DNA of 64,000 bases from Prosopocoilus inquinatus (lineage: Eukaryota; Arthropoda; Insecta; Coleoptera; Lucanidae): positions 26,251,001 to 26,315,000 of the forward strand of contig CM069877.1 of the NCBI GenBank assembly GCA_036172665.1, given 5' to 3'. Below are positions 11,260-20,110 of the stretch, piece by piece; the first letter of the stretch is position 1, and every line of letters begins with the position of its first letter. The position numbers were made by a program, and so were the translations under genes. The notes beneath the pieces were generated by a model. It ran no database searches, was not told where the DNA came from, and saw nothing but the letters and a program-made list of their open reading frames with translations.

Positions 11260-11405
11260 ATGAAGTAGCCAGTCTGGCGGCGTCAGCTGAAAAAAAACGA
11301 CCGGAAGACCGCACCGAGCAGGAGAAGGTGGCGTTGCTGGGCCGGCCAAGGCTCGGCAACATAATCCGGGCGCAGATCAGGATTAAAGAGAGCAAGGAGT
11401 TCAAG
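11260..11405 (+). CDS. Calx: Internal exon of a Calx/NCX-type Na+/Ca2+ exchanger
   Basis: The frame starts in phase 1 (the codon for D is split before 11260), reads DEVASLAASAEKK, then RTEQEKVALLGRPRLG, and ends RIKESKEFK in phase 0. NCX proteins have an E-rich stretch, then GRPxLG, then ESxEFK at the end of the second Calx-beta (Ca2+-binding) domain in the large cytoplasmic loop, just before the conserved TVDKL segment; order and spacing fit. The exon is preceded by TTTATTTCCTAG and followed by AAG/GTAAGG, both consensus splice sites. Length 146 bp. The exchanger moves Ca2+ out of the cell against Na+ across the plasma membrane, and this loop region carries Ca2+ regulation. The flanking exons are not visible within the window. 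Base composition is more GC-rich than both flanks, as for real insect coding exons. Identity rests on remembered family motifs. Confidence 0.8.
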
Positions 11406-11521
11406 GTAAGGCACGTCTCTGATTCGATTAAAACTTACTGATTATGTTCGATCCGATTTTATACTGTAATTAGAAAGTTCAACTTTTTCTCTCTTATAAG
11501 AATTTTAACAAAAAGGTTAAG

Positions 11522-11797
11522 GAAATTGCAGATTGTTTCTCAATTATTGAATAAGCGCTAAACATCGTATCGTAATTAAGGTCCAAACAAGTTTAAACAA
11601 CGCGTAGCTATATTCCGCCCAGAAAAGAAAAATACGTGCAAATCGGCATCCGATGCAGTGCATATTTCCCAACAGAACATTATTCGAAATTCGGCGTTAA
11701 GAAAGTACCAACAGAAATTGCAGATTCTTCCTCAGTTGTTTAATAAGCGCTAAACATCGTATCATAATTAAAGTCCAAACAAGTTTAAACAACGTGT
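11522..11797 (+). repeat. Direct repeat of ~85 bp, 191 bp apart
   Basis: The stretch starting GAAATTGCAGATT at 11522 recurs at 11713 with about ten differences. Both copies contain AATAAGCGCTAAACATCGTA and AACAAGTTTAAACAACG. It lies just downstream of the Calx exon. The rest of 11406-12240 is AT-rich with nothing recognised. Confidence 0.75.
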
Positions 11798-12239
11798 ATA
11801 TGAACGGGTGCGTGCGTGTACATAATAAAGTGCAGATGGGACAAAAGCCGTAAAATGAACAAAAATATTAACATAACGTCGGGAACTATTTAAATCACAT
11901 CAATTTTAATAAAGGATTGTTTAATTAAATTCAACTTTAAATGTCAAGTCGAGTAATAAACATTTAAAGGAAAGCTAGCGTATCAGTATTGCAAAAATAA
12001 AAATCAAACAATTAATGACTCCATTGCAGGAACCTAGCTGGTTATAACCCGTTTAAAATAAAGAAATACATTTCATTTATTGTTGCAAAATCAAAAATTT
12101 GTTAAATAAACCCATAAAAGAAAATAAACGATTTAAATTTCATTCAAAATTATAATTGAGCTTTTATTTATAACAATTAGAAAAGAACCCAAAAGATTGT
12201 TGTAAACAACAAACAAAAATGTCACGATCCTGGACCTAT

Positions 12240-13380
12240 AAGAGTTTCATGTTAACAAAAATTTATAAACGTTATTATATACAAAAAATTGTTGTACGAA
12301 AATAAACAATAACGTAGCAATATGTTTGAAAAGAGAATTGTGTTCACCAAAATTTGCGTTCCAGTTGTTGGCACTTAAACTATCCAAATTTAATTGTAAT
12401 TTTTGAAAAGAATTTTTAATCATTAAGAACATTCCAAGAGCAGATTCATCGGCATTTTTTTGAAAATCAATCAACTTGTTTATAACTCAAAATCTTGTAC
12501 AGCTACAGGGAAAAATTTTCTATTTTTTATGTTTGACGCATCACATTGTACTGCAAAATACTTATCTTCAATACCTTCTAGAGCATAGATTCTCAAAGTG
12601 GGCGGTAGCGCCCACCAGTGGGCGCTGAAGCGTTGAAGGGGGGCGGTAAAGAGTTCACGGGGAATTGGGTTGCGAAGTTAATAATAAATTTTGAAATCAG
12701 AAAATCATTGAAAAGTTAAGTTCTGCATTATTGATGGGATGGGGGACATTATGCAATTTTTGTCTTGCAAAGTGAGCGGCGACCGCAAAAAGTTTGAGAA
12801 CGTATATTTTAGAGCAATAGTTAATACAGTAGGAGCTAAAACATTTTTGCAGATTCTTTCAACGTTACTTCGCCCTAGCGTTATATTTCTTATAACGGAA
12901 ATGTCTTTACATATATGCTTTAATAGTTTAGTTCCACAATGTAAACTGTTATACCATAAATTATGTTTAATATTGTGATAAACCTTAGTAATTTCAATAG
13001 CTGCTCCCTGTAGGTCTTGCAATTGTTGGTTAAGATTAGGAACACAAAATTTTTCTTGGTAGCAGTCGCACACGTTTGATGTTGTTTAGTAGTCTCATGT
13101 TGCTTGATCCGCAAAAATTGATGTTGCTTCTTTCTTTAGGGACAATTACCGTTTACCTGCTGTAAACCTTGAATTATTGAAAATTCCTTTTTGCACAATA
13201 GACAAAAGGCATTGGTTTCATTGCTTTTATGAGTTCTTAACGCTGTGTAAAATTTTTGCCATTCTGTTCGGTATTTTGAATCATACTTCGGTTTCTTTTT
13301 AATAATTTCGCTATTATAATCTTCATAAATTGATTCTGGTGGCGAATTACAAATTGCACTGTGATAATTCGTCCGCATTT
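12240..13380 (-). pseudogene. hAT-superfamily transposase relic with BED zinc finger
   Basis: Read on the minus strand. 13378-13136 encodes KYRTEWQKFY followed by AFCLLCKKEFSI, a BED-type zinc finger (CxxC seen; the His pair is damaged). 13073-12705 has RSNVERICKNVLAPTVL, matching the RTK..I.EVLAP segment of SCAND3/ZBED-like hAT transposases. About 12580-12480 reads YFAVQCDASN and FFPVAVQDFE, with the first catalytic Asp region. 12474-12247 reads LSANNWNANFGEHNSLF, the second conserved region with D replaced by N. Stops and frame changes separate the blocks. About 110 bp at 12590-12700 (TTCTCAAAGTGGGCGG and following) looks like the terminus of another hAT element inserted between them. Dead copy. 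Confidence 0.75.
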
Positions 13381-13410
13381 TACTTATTGTTGTTATTATT
13401 ATTATTATTT

Positions 13411-13556
13411 AGAAAAAGACTTTCATTATGCTTTGACAGCAAGCATGGCCGCCTTGCGTGGGGGACTTATTAGGAGCAAATCCCGCTTCAGTTTGTCTAT
13501 CCTAATGCAATGTCAGGTCAAAAAGCGATAGTAAGATGTCGCTATTTTATCTGTTC
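13411..13556 (+). repeat. Partial ~310-bp satellite-like repeat inside an ATT microsatellite
   Basis: Runs from TTTCATTATGCTTTGACAGC to CGCTATTTTATCTGTTCAT, about half of the unit, in the orientation opposite to 8426. (TTA/ATT)n runs flank it directly on both sides (13382-13410 and 13556-13573). Confidence 0.85.
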
Positions 13557-13573
13557 ATTATTATTATTATTAA

Positions 13574-14325
13574 AACTAAACCAAGCTTTACATTTAATAA
13601 CAAACTGTGAATAGTCATGGATAATAAACAATGCTTTATTATGCGTTATATGATCTCAGACAATTGTACGAAGAATATTCAGAGGAACGGCGCGCTGCGT
13701 TGCAATCAGCGACTCAATGCAACGGTGAGTACTGTCAGCAGTTAAAATGGACTACGTTCAGATATGTAAGCCGCACGTCTACTGTATTTTATTATTTAAT
13801 TTCTAACAGAACCAATTACATGATGTGCGATTTTAATTTAATAATAAAATAAATTGCAAGTTTATATATGAGAAGTTTCCATATATTTACAAGTTGTTAT
13901 GATATATGAGATTTTGTTTAAATATATGCATCTAATATTAAATATATGAGACTTGGCAACCATAGGAATAACCAAGTCAAATGATTTTATTCCTATCGTA
14001 TACGTACTTTTTGATGCTCTATTCGCCCTTAAAATATCGGGAAATATTTCTGAATGGTGATATGTGTATAGACAAGGACCTCTTTTGTATAAAGATAAAG
14101 CGAAAGCCATCAACGCAGTGTTTTCCTCGTTTTTTATTTAAATTTCTAAATGCAGAAACGTGCAAAAAGGATAATGACTAGAAGTAGTTAAAATAAACAT
14201 TGTAAACCTATCTTTAAGTCCATACAAAGTTTGTCTCTACCTAGTTTATACATATTTATACTTGTATTTTTGCTAAACCTTAATGATTTTATAAATGAAG
14301 TTGTTTCTTGTCCGATGAGAAATGT
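13574..14325. other. AT-rich spacer, nothing recognised
   Basis: Several short open frames on both strands (60-83 codons) lack recognisable motifs. A series of ATATATGAGA-like words occurs at 13865-13950. No gene is supported. Confidence 0.4.
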
Positions 14326-14340
14326 AAGTAAAAAGGTTTT

Positions 14341-14532
14341 TGTTGAGAGAAGAGAAAAATTCTCCACTTTTTTTCTGTTGATGTTTGTTTTTGTTTTTTT
14401 TTTAATTTAAGTTCAACTTTTTTTTTACATCAGTTCAAACATTCTAGATTTGATATAACGATTTATAACAAGTGAGTTCAATTCACCAACCTTAGAGCCA
14501 TATTTGAAAAGACAAATATTTACATTTCTTCA
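14341..14532 (-). repeat. 3' LTR of the BEL/Pao element
   Basis: 192 bp, beginning TG (as read on the minus strand) and ending CA, nearly identical to 19829-20019. It contains long T runs and the palindrome-like segment TTGAACTTAAAT on the element strand. The stop codon TGA of the pol frame is formed by the first three bases of this LTR. Confidence 0.92.
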
Positions 14533-17500
14533 TACTTCCCCCCGTTGATGCTCGTCATCAACAATTAACAGTATTAGGTTACGTACTGATTCTCGTTTAC
14601 TGCTATTTGCAGTTTTAACTTCAACAACTCGCACTTCGTTGTCAGGTCCAGGAAAAAGTTGATTGATTTTTCCGATTTGCCAAAAACGTGGAGGATCGAA
14701 TGAACGTTTTATCAAAACGATATCACCTACATTAGGAATTTTTGATTTCGATGTCCACTTTGGTTTGCGCATTAAAGTATCCAAGTATTCATCACGCCAC
14801 TTGCGCCAGAATCCTTGGACTAAGTTCCTAATTGTTTCTTGTCGAAGCCTGACAGTTGCAGAAGCATCATGAGAGTTGAGAATTTCTGGAAAATGTGACA
14901 TTGGTTCATCAGTTAAAAGATGCGAGGGAGCGATGGACACGCCAAATTCAGAAAAACACAATGGAGTTAATGGCCGAGAATTAACAATGCTTTCGATTTG
15001 ACACAACGCTGTTTGCATTTCTTCAATGGTAAGAATAGCTCCATTGAACATGCGATTAAGATGACCTTTAACAGTTTTGATACCTGCTTCCCAGATACCA
15101 CCAAAGTGAGGTGAATATGGGGGAATAAATTGCCATTCAATAAAACCATTTGCCAAAAAATCTTTAAGTTCGGGAGATTCAATGATAGTCGAAATGTTGC
15201 TCAAGAACTCCTTCATGATTTTATTACAACTAACAAAATTTCGACCGTTATCACTTCTGACCTTTTCACATCGACCACGGCGTGCTATGAATCGTCGAAA
15301 CCCCATAATTAAAGATTGTACAGATAAATTCATAATAAGTTCTAAATGGACGGCCTTTGTTGAACAGCAAACAAATAATGCTACATATCCTTTAACATTA
15401 ATTTTTCCTCTTCCTTGGTATGGACGAAGAACAAATGGTCCAGCAAAGTCTAGACCTACAGTAGAAAATGCTTTGCTTGGATTTACACGATAGGAAGGGA
15501 GATTACCCATTGAAGGAGTAAATGTTTCGGATTTGTATCGGATACAGCGTGTGCAAGATTTAATGAGACTTTTAATAGCTTCTTGAAGTCGTATGATCCA
15601 AAAGGACCGTCGAATCTGAGCACATACTAGTTTGTAACCACCATGAAACGTGTCAAGATGCGTTTTCTGAATAAGAAGTGTACTGAATTTACAGTTTGGT
15701 AACAGAATTGGTTTTGGATTAAAAAAATCCATTTTGGTGTTTTGAAGTCTACCTCCTACTCGAAGAACTTTATTCTCATCAATAAAAGGAGAAAGAGTGG
15801 TAATGTTGCTAGATTTTGAAAGAGATTGATTAAGCGTGATTTGTGCAATTTCCTTACCGAAGTAATAAGACTGGACTTGAGTTATCAAAAAATCAAAAGA
15901 TATTTTGATTTCTTCAGCACTGAGAACAACACATGAATAAAAATGTTTATTGCGAAAGCGATTTTTGAAACGAAGTATGTAAGCAGTAGTCCTAACTAGG
16001 CGATTAAAATTAGAAAACCTTTCCATAAAATTAATCCAAAAACTAGATTCAAAAGATGTGGTATGCAAACGACAGGGGACTTCTTCATCAGTAGTAGTAA
16101 AAGATTCATTTAATGGAAGAGTAAATTCAGGATTTTTTAAAAATTCCGGACCAGACCACCATAGATCACAATTAATTATTTGAGAAGGTGAAAGTCCTCG
16201 AGAAGCTATGTCAGCAGGATTGTGTTTAGATGAAATATAGTACCATTTCAGTCTAGGACACAGTTCATGAATTTGACTTATTCGATTCCCGACAAATGTA
16301 TTCCACCGTTTGGGTAATGATTTAATCCAAGCAAGTACAGTTGTTGAATCGGACCACAGAGAAATGTTAGAGGTATCAGGAAGGCTGGTTCGAAGATGGT
16401 TAATTAATTTTGCTAAGAGTTGTGCTGCACACAGCTCTAGTCGCGGTATACTTATCTGTTTAATGGGAGCCAACTTCGTTTTGGACGTAAGTAAAAGGAT
16501 TTTGACTGAACCGTCGACGGCTACCCGTCGTACATAGACCGCAGCGGCATAAGCAATCTTTGATGCATCTGCAAATCCATGTATTTCAGTACATCCAATG
16601 CCTAAGTAGCGAGGAATTTGTAAATCCTGAAGTAATTCGATTTCACTTCGGAGAATTTTCCATTCATTGAGAAGATCATTCGGTAAAGGGGCATCCCAAT
16701 CAAGTTGTCTTACCCAAGTTTCTTGAAATATTAATTTGAATTTGAGAATGACAGGTGAAATCCATCCAAGAGGGTCATATAATCGAGCCGATTCGGAAAG
16801 AAAACTACGTTTCCTCCAAGAAGACGTATGAGGAACAGAGAAATGATACGTGAAAATATCATTGACCGTATGCCAAGCGATACCTAGCGTTTTTATGGTA
16901 AGATCACCTTCATCCGAAAAGTGAAGAGGATTTGCTAGATCAGTTGGAGAGAATCGTTTGAGAAGGAATGGTTCGTTTGACGACCACTTTCTTAGTTCAA
17001 AACCACCAAGTTTGAGTAACTCGATAATCTCGGATTGAATCAGAGAAAGCTCTTTGAGGTCATCATGACCGAATATTATATCATCGACGTATCTGTTGTT
17101 AAGGAGTATTTCAGCAGCTTTTGGGTAATTTGATCCTTCAAGATGCACTAATTCTTGAATTGTTCGAAGAGCAAGATATGGAGAGCAAGATTCCCCGTAT
17201 GTCACAGTTTTTAAATAATACAACTTGATTGGTTCACACTGTGATTTTCGCCAAAGGATCATTTGATACTTATGATGATCTGGATGAACTTCAATTTGAC
17301 GGCACATTTTTTCGATATCAGCCGTCAGTACATAGCGATTAAGTCTGAATTTATTGATCACCTGTGTGATATCATTTTGAAGAGAAGCGCCGATGTGGAG
17401 GATTTCATTTAAAGAAACTCCATTGTCACTTTTAGCTGAAGCGTCGAAAACAACGCGTAGTTTCTTGTTATTAGGGCCCTGTTGCCAGACGCCATGATGA

Positions 17501-17583
17501 GGTACAATGTAATGTTCAAAGTTCAATGAACTAGGATTGATCAAAGCTTCTTCCATATGACCCAGAGATTCATAATCGGACAT
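14530..17583 (-). CDS. BEL/Pao pol: reverse transcriptase, RNase H, integrase
   Basis: 1017 codons from the first Met. RT: RVVFDASAK (about 43-51), LTADIEKM with the first catalytic Asp (89), TYGESCSPYLA, and YVDD at 165-168. RNase H: GFADAS (336-341), RLELCAA, LWSDSTTV (409-416), HNPADIASRG. Integrase: zinc pair H642/H647 with C677/C680; core D712 (GLDFAGPF), D778 (RSDNG) and E832 (WEAGIK); then NSRPLTPL. All catalytic residues are present. The Met at 17583 is not the natural start: RT-like sequence (RRFLFLEKKL, KNPNFKTEY) extends upstream to about 17657 but is cut from gag by a frameshift and a TAA at about 17590. The product would copy element RNA into DNA and insert it. It may be made only as this C-terminal piece, if at all. 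Confidence 0.93.
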   Translation of the reverse strand: MSDYESLGHMEEALINPSSLNFEHYIVPHHGVWQQGPNNKKLRVVFDASAKSDNGVSLNEILHIGASLQNDITQVINKFRLNRYVLTADIEKMCRQIEVHPDHHKYQMILWRKSQCEPIKLYYLKTVTYGESCSPYLALRTIQELVHLEGSNYPKAAEILLNNRYVDDIIFGHDDLKELSLIQSEIIELLKLGGFELRKWSSNEPFLLKRFSPTDLANPLHFSDEGDLTIKTLGIAWHTVNDIFTYHFSVPHTSSWRKRSFLSESARLYDPLGWISPVILKFKLIFQETWVRQLDWDAPLPNDLLNEWKILRSEIELLQDLQIPRYLGIGCTEIHGFADASKIAYAAAVYVRRVAVDGSVKILLLTSKTKLAPIKQISIPRLELCAAQLLAKLINHLRTSLPDTSNISLWSDSTTVLAWIKSLPKRWNTFVGNRISQIHELCPRLKWYYISSKHNPADIASRGLSPSQIINCDLWWSGPEFLKNPEFTLPLNESFTTTDEEVPCRLHTTSFESSFWINFMERFSNFNRLVRTTAYILRFKNRFRNKHFYSCVVLSAEEIKISFDFLITQVQSYYFGKEIAQITLNQSLSKSSNITTLSPFIDENKVLRVGGRLQNTKMDFFNPKPILLPNCKFSTLLIQKTHLDTFHGGYKLVCAQIRRSFWIIRLQEAIKSLIKSCTRCIRYKSETFTPSMGNLPSYRVNPSKAFSTVGLDFAGPFVLRPYQGRGKINVKGYVALFVCCSTKAVHLELIMNLSVQSLIMGFRRFIARRGRCEKVRSDNGRNFVSCNKIMKEFLSNISTIIESPELKDFLANGFIEWQFIPPYSPHFGGIWEAGIKTVKGHLNRMFNGAILTIEEMQTALCQIESIVNSRPLTPLCFSEFGVSIAPSHLLTDEPMSHFPEILNSHDASATVRLRQETIRNLVQGFWRKWRDEYLDTLMRKPKWTSKSKIPNVGDIVLIKRSFDPPRFWQIGKINQLFPGPDNEVRVVEVKTANSSKRESVRNLILLIVDDEHQRGEV
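14533..14545 (-). other. Polypurine tract of the BEL/Pao element
   Basis: On the element strand ACGGGGGGAAGTA directly abuts the 3' LTR. This is the expected position of the RNase H-resistant primer for plus-strand DNA synthesis. It also encodes the last residues of pol. Confidence 0.88.
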
Positions 17584-17657
17584 GAATTAGACATACTCAG
17601 TTTTGAAGTTTGGATTCTTGTCAAGTTTTTTCTCGAGAAACAAAAAACGTCGGTAAG

Positions 17658-19751
17658 CTAACTGATGAGACGCTCCCAACTTTGGTCACGAAAAGGAAGT
17701 TTGACACAAAACCTTCCACTAGGCAACCTAGCAGTAGTTGATTCGAAAATTGATTCACATTGTTTTTCGTCATAGGTTAAAAGACGTGCAACACTAGGAG
17801 GTTCTTCAAGACTCCAAAATCTTTCGAGCATGCTATCATATTGTTGATCAATAAGATTGAATGAAAGGTGATTTACAGACAAATCAGTACAACTTACTTC
17901 CTGTTGGCTGCAAATTATAAAGCCGAAGTGGGTGTCTTGAACATAAAGTTTATCAGACGTATGCAAATACCGGTTTGACTTTAAAATCTCAAAGAAAGAA
18001 GATGCTCCAAGTAGCATATTAATCTCTGAAGGAATATGAAAGTCAGGATCGGCAAGATTAAACTTTGTTCTTAATAGATTAACAGAGGAAAAATTAGTTT
18101 CGGTTTGAGGTAATTCACCAATGAGCTTCGGGAGTACATGTGCTGTAACAGGAACACATTTATTTCTATCTAAACAAGAATGAAGAGTAAGATTGACCTT
18201 TCCTTTAGAGTAAAGGTATTTGTCATCAGCTAAACAAGAAATAGGCACACGAACTTGATCTCGCTTTAAACCTAATTTTTTCAAAAATGACTCTGAGATG
18301 AGAGATGCTTGTGATCCTGAATCTAATAAAACGCGTGCTTTTATTTGGACACCATTAGCATTACTTACATGAACAATTGCGGTAGGTAAGATCATTGAAG
18401 TATGAGACGAATAGTTAGAATTCACTTTAACTACAGGATTAGATAATCTTGAAGAATGTGAAGAGTCAGAAGAAGCTGAAGAAGGTGAAAAAGAGTGACT
18501 TTTGAGATTAGGAGTACAATCTGATTCCTCACCACGATGAAGCAACGTATGATGTCGTTGGTTACACAGAGTACAATTGTGTGTAGATTTACATTCTTTT
18601 AAAGAATGTCCTTTACCGAAACAGTTATAACATCTAGATTGGGTTTTAATAATTTTTTCTCGTGCATTGACAGGAAGTGAAATGAATGTTGAACATTTAT
18701 GGATAGAATGATTTTCCTGACAATGCAAACACTTTTTTGTTGCTACGTAATTGACACGCAATTTCGTTTTGACATTTTTATTTGACATTAGATTATGACT
18801 TGAAGCTTGAGTTTTATGTGAATAATTGATTTGCTTACGACGTCGATCTAAAATCGTACATCGTTCTTTAAGAAATTTGAGAAACATATCAAGCGAGGGC
18901 TCAGTGTTTGATTTAGTGTGTTTAGCCCAAGCCAGATCTGATTGAGAATCTAATTTCTTTGTCATTAAATGGATTAACCAAGGATCTTGTGAATTGGCAT
19001 AAGGCCCTTGAATTTCGAGCATCTCAATAGTTTCCCTAAAAATGTTGTAGATGGCTCTAAGGTTAGATTGATTTGAACCCACCTGCTCACAATGTAAAAA
19101 TCTTTCGATTATCGATTCGACGACCAGATACTCCGTGTTGTATTCGTCCATCAGATTCTTCCAGGCAATTGGATAATTATCAGCTGAAATTGGGATCGTG
19201 TTGATGAGTGATGCCGCATCGCCGACCAGCAGATTGCGCAAATACTGGAATTTCTGAACTGGGGTGAGATCAGGATTAGCATCGACAGTGGACAGGAACA
19301 TGTCGCGAAACGTCATCCATTGTTTCATATCACCGCAAAATTCTTGAATTTCCAATTTAGGTAAACTTGACGCAAGTTGTACTCTTGGTGGATTCTGATT
19401 ATTCACAAAGGAAGCTAAGACATCACGCTGGTGCGCAAGAAATTGTTCAATCGATGAATTTTCGGAGTTTTGACTTGTCGGACTTGATGTTTGATTCGAA
19501 TTTTCGGATAGTGAAAGCAACAATGACTTACTGTTGGAGATAATTTCATTCAAATCAATAAATTCCTTTTCTAGTTGTTCATCTGCGACAATTTCCAATT
19601 CTTCTTCGATAATACTTCGATATATTTGGAATTCACTGTCGAGTTCCTTCAGTAGTAGGTTGATTTGGGATCGATTGGTTGAATCGATGGAGGCTTGAGC
19701 CCTATCACACAGCTTTTGTATTCTGATTTTCGATAAGCGTCGAGACGGCAT
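17658..19751 (-). CDS. BEL/Pao gag and aspartic protease
   Basis: The open frame reaches 19904, but that extends through the primer-binding site into the LTR. The likely start is the Met at 19751 (MPSRRLSKIRIQKL), about 50 bp after the primer-binding site, giving 697 residues. The N-terminal half is the gag structural region (LPKLEIQEFCGDMKQW is the usual BEL gag opening of its conserved domain). Cys/His zinc knuckles follow at about residues 340-405 (CLHCQENHSIHKC, CYNCFGKGHSLKEC, CTLCNQRHH). The retropepsin-like protease has its catalytic DSG in VLLDSGSQASLIS at about 474-486. The frame stops at 17658, where the polyprotein should run on into RT; a one-base shift explains the loss. Gag packages the RNA and the protease matures the polyprotein. 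Confidence 0.92.
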   Translation of the reverse strand: MPSRRLSKIRIQKLCDRAQASIDSTNRSQINLLLKELDSEFQIYRSIIEEELEIVADEQLEKEFIDLNEIISNSKSLLLSLSENSNQTSSPTSQNSENSSIEQFLAHQRDVLASFVNNQNPPRVQLASSLPKLEIQEFCGDMKQWMTFRDMFLSTVDANPDLTPVQKFQYLRNLLVGDAASLINTIPISADNYPIAWKNLMDEYNTEYLVVESIIERFLHCEQVGSNQSNLRAIYNIFRETIEMLEIQGPYANSQDPWLIHLMTKKLDSQSDLAWAKHTKSNTEPSLDMFLKFLKERCTILDRRRKQINYSHKTQASSHNLMSNKNVKTKLRVNYVATKKCLHCQENHSIHKCSTFISLPVNAREKIIKTQSRCYNCFGKGHSLKECKSTHNCTLCNQRHHTLLHRGEESDCTPNLKSHSFSPSSASSDSSHSSRLSNPVVKVNSNYSSHTSMILPTAIVHVSNANGVQIKARVLLDSGSQASLISESFLKKLGLKRDQVRVPISCLADDKYLYSKGKVNLTLHSCLDRNKCVPVTAHVLPKLIGELPQTETNFSSVNLLRTKFNLADPDFHIPSEINMLLGASSFFEILKSNRYLHTSDKLYVQDTHFGFIICSQQEVSCTDLSVNHLSFNLIDQQYDSMLERFWSLEEPPSVARLLTYDEKQCESIFESTTARLPSGRFCVKLPFRDQSWERLIS

Positions 19752-19803
19752 GCTTTCTTTTATTCGATGGACACAGGAAAAGAAGAGACTTGATACACAA
19801 TAT

Positions 19804-19821
19804 GTCCCTGCTCGGGCGCCA
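19804..19821 (-). promoter_or_regulatory. Primer-binding site (tRNA-Lys type)
   Basis: On the element strand TGGCGCCCGAGCAGGGAC lies 7 nt downstream of the 5' LTR. It is complementary to the 3' end of tRNA-Lys(UUU), with one mismatch from the usual lysine primer-binding site (G in place of A at position 11). It would prime minus-strand DNA synthesis. Confidence 0.88.
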
Positions 19822-19828
19822 AAAAATA

Positions 19829-20036
19829 TGTTGAGAGAAGAGAAAAATTCTCCACTTTTTTTCTGTTGATGTTTGTTTTTGTTTTTTTTTTTATTTAAGT
19901 TCAACTTTTTTTTACATCAGTTCAAACATTCTAGATTTGATATAACGATTTATAACAAGTGAGTTCGATTCACCAACCTTAGAGCCATATTTGAAAAGAC
20001 AAATATTTACATTTCTTCAATATTTACATTTCTTCA
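19829..20036 (-). repeat. 5' LTR of the BEL/Pao element, with a 17-bp terminal duplication
   Basis: 19829-20019 matches the 3' LTR. Its outer 17 bp (ATATTTACATTTCTTCA, 20003-20019) are repeated once more at 20020-20036. The target duplication GTTTT starts directly after the second copy, so the extra 17 bp belong to the integrated element or arose after integration by slippage. Confidence 0.88.
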
Positions 20037-20110
20037 GTTTTTAATCTTAAACCGGAGAGAATTAAGAATGGTTTAAGATTAAAAAACCTTTTTACTTAAT
20101 GATTTTACAA
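20037..20110. repeat. Right part of a palindrome interrupted by the BEL element
   Basis: Removing the BEL element and one GTTTT restores a near-perfect palindrome. The left arm is 14326-14340 plus 20042-20053 and the right arm is 20070-20097, 27-28 bp each with one missing T, around a 16-nt centre. It looks like a small MITE or cruciform-forming site. The word CTTAATGATTTTA also stands on both sides (14279 and 20095). Confidence 0.75.

Larger units (their letters stand above)
14341..20036 (-). mobile_element. BEL/Pao LTR retrotransposon, near full length
   Basis: A 5.7-kb element on the minus strand with two LTRs, a primer-binding site complementary to a tRNA-Lys 3' end, gag-protease, then RT-RNase H-integrase, a polypurine tract, and the 5-bp target duplication GTTTT at 14336-14340 and 20037-20041. 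Protease before RT, integrase last, and the BEL-specific RT and integrase signatures identify the superfamily. The LTRs differ by very few substitutions plus T-run lengths, so the insertion is recent. The polyprotein is nevertheless interrupted near 17660-17580 by a one-base frameshift and an in-frame stop. Confidence 0.95.

Noticed and set aside
14530..19904. Intact, coding-competent BEL element
   Set aside because: A frameshift and an in-frame stop separate gag-protease from RT, and the upstream extension of the gag frame to 19904 runs through the primer-binding site and LTR.
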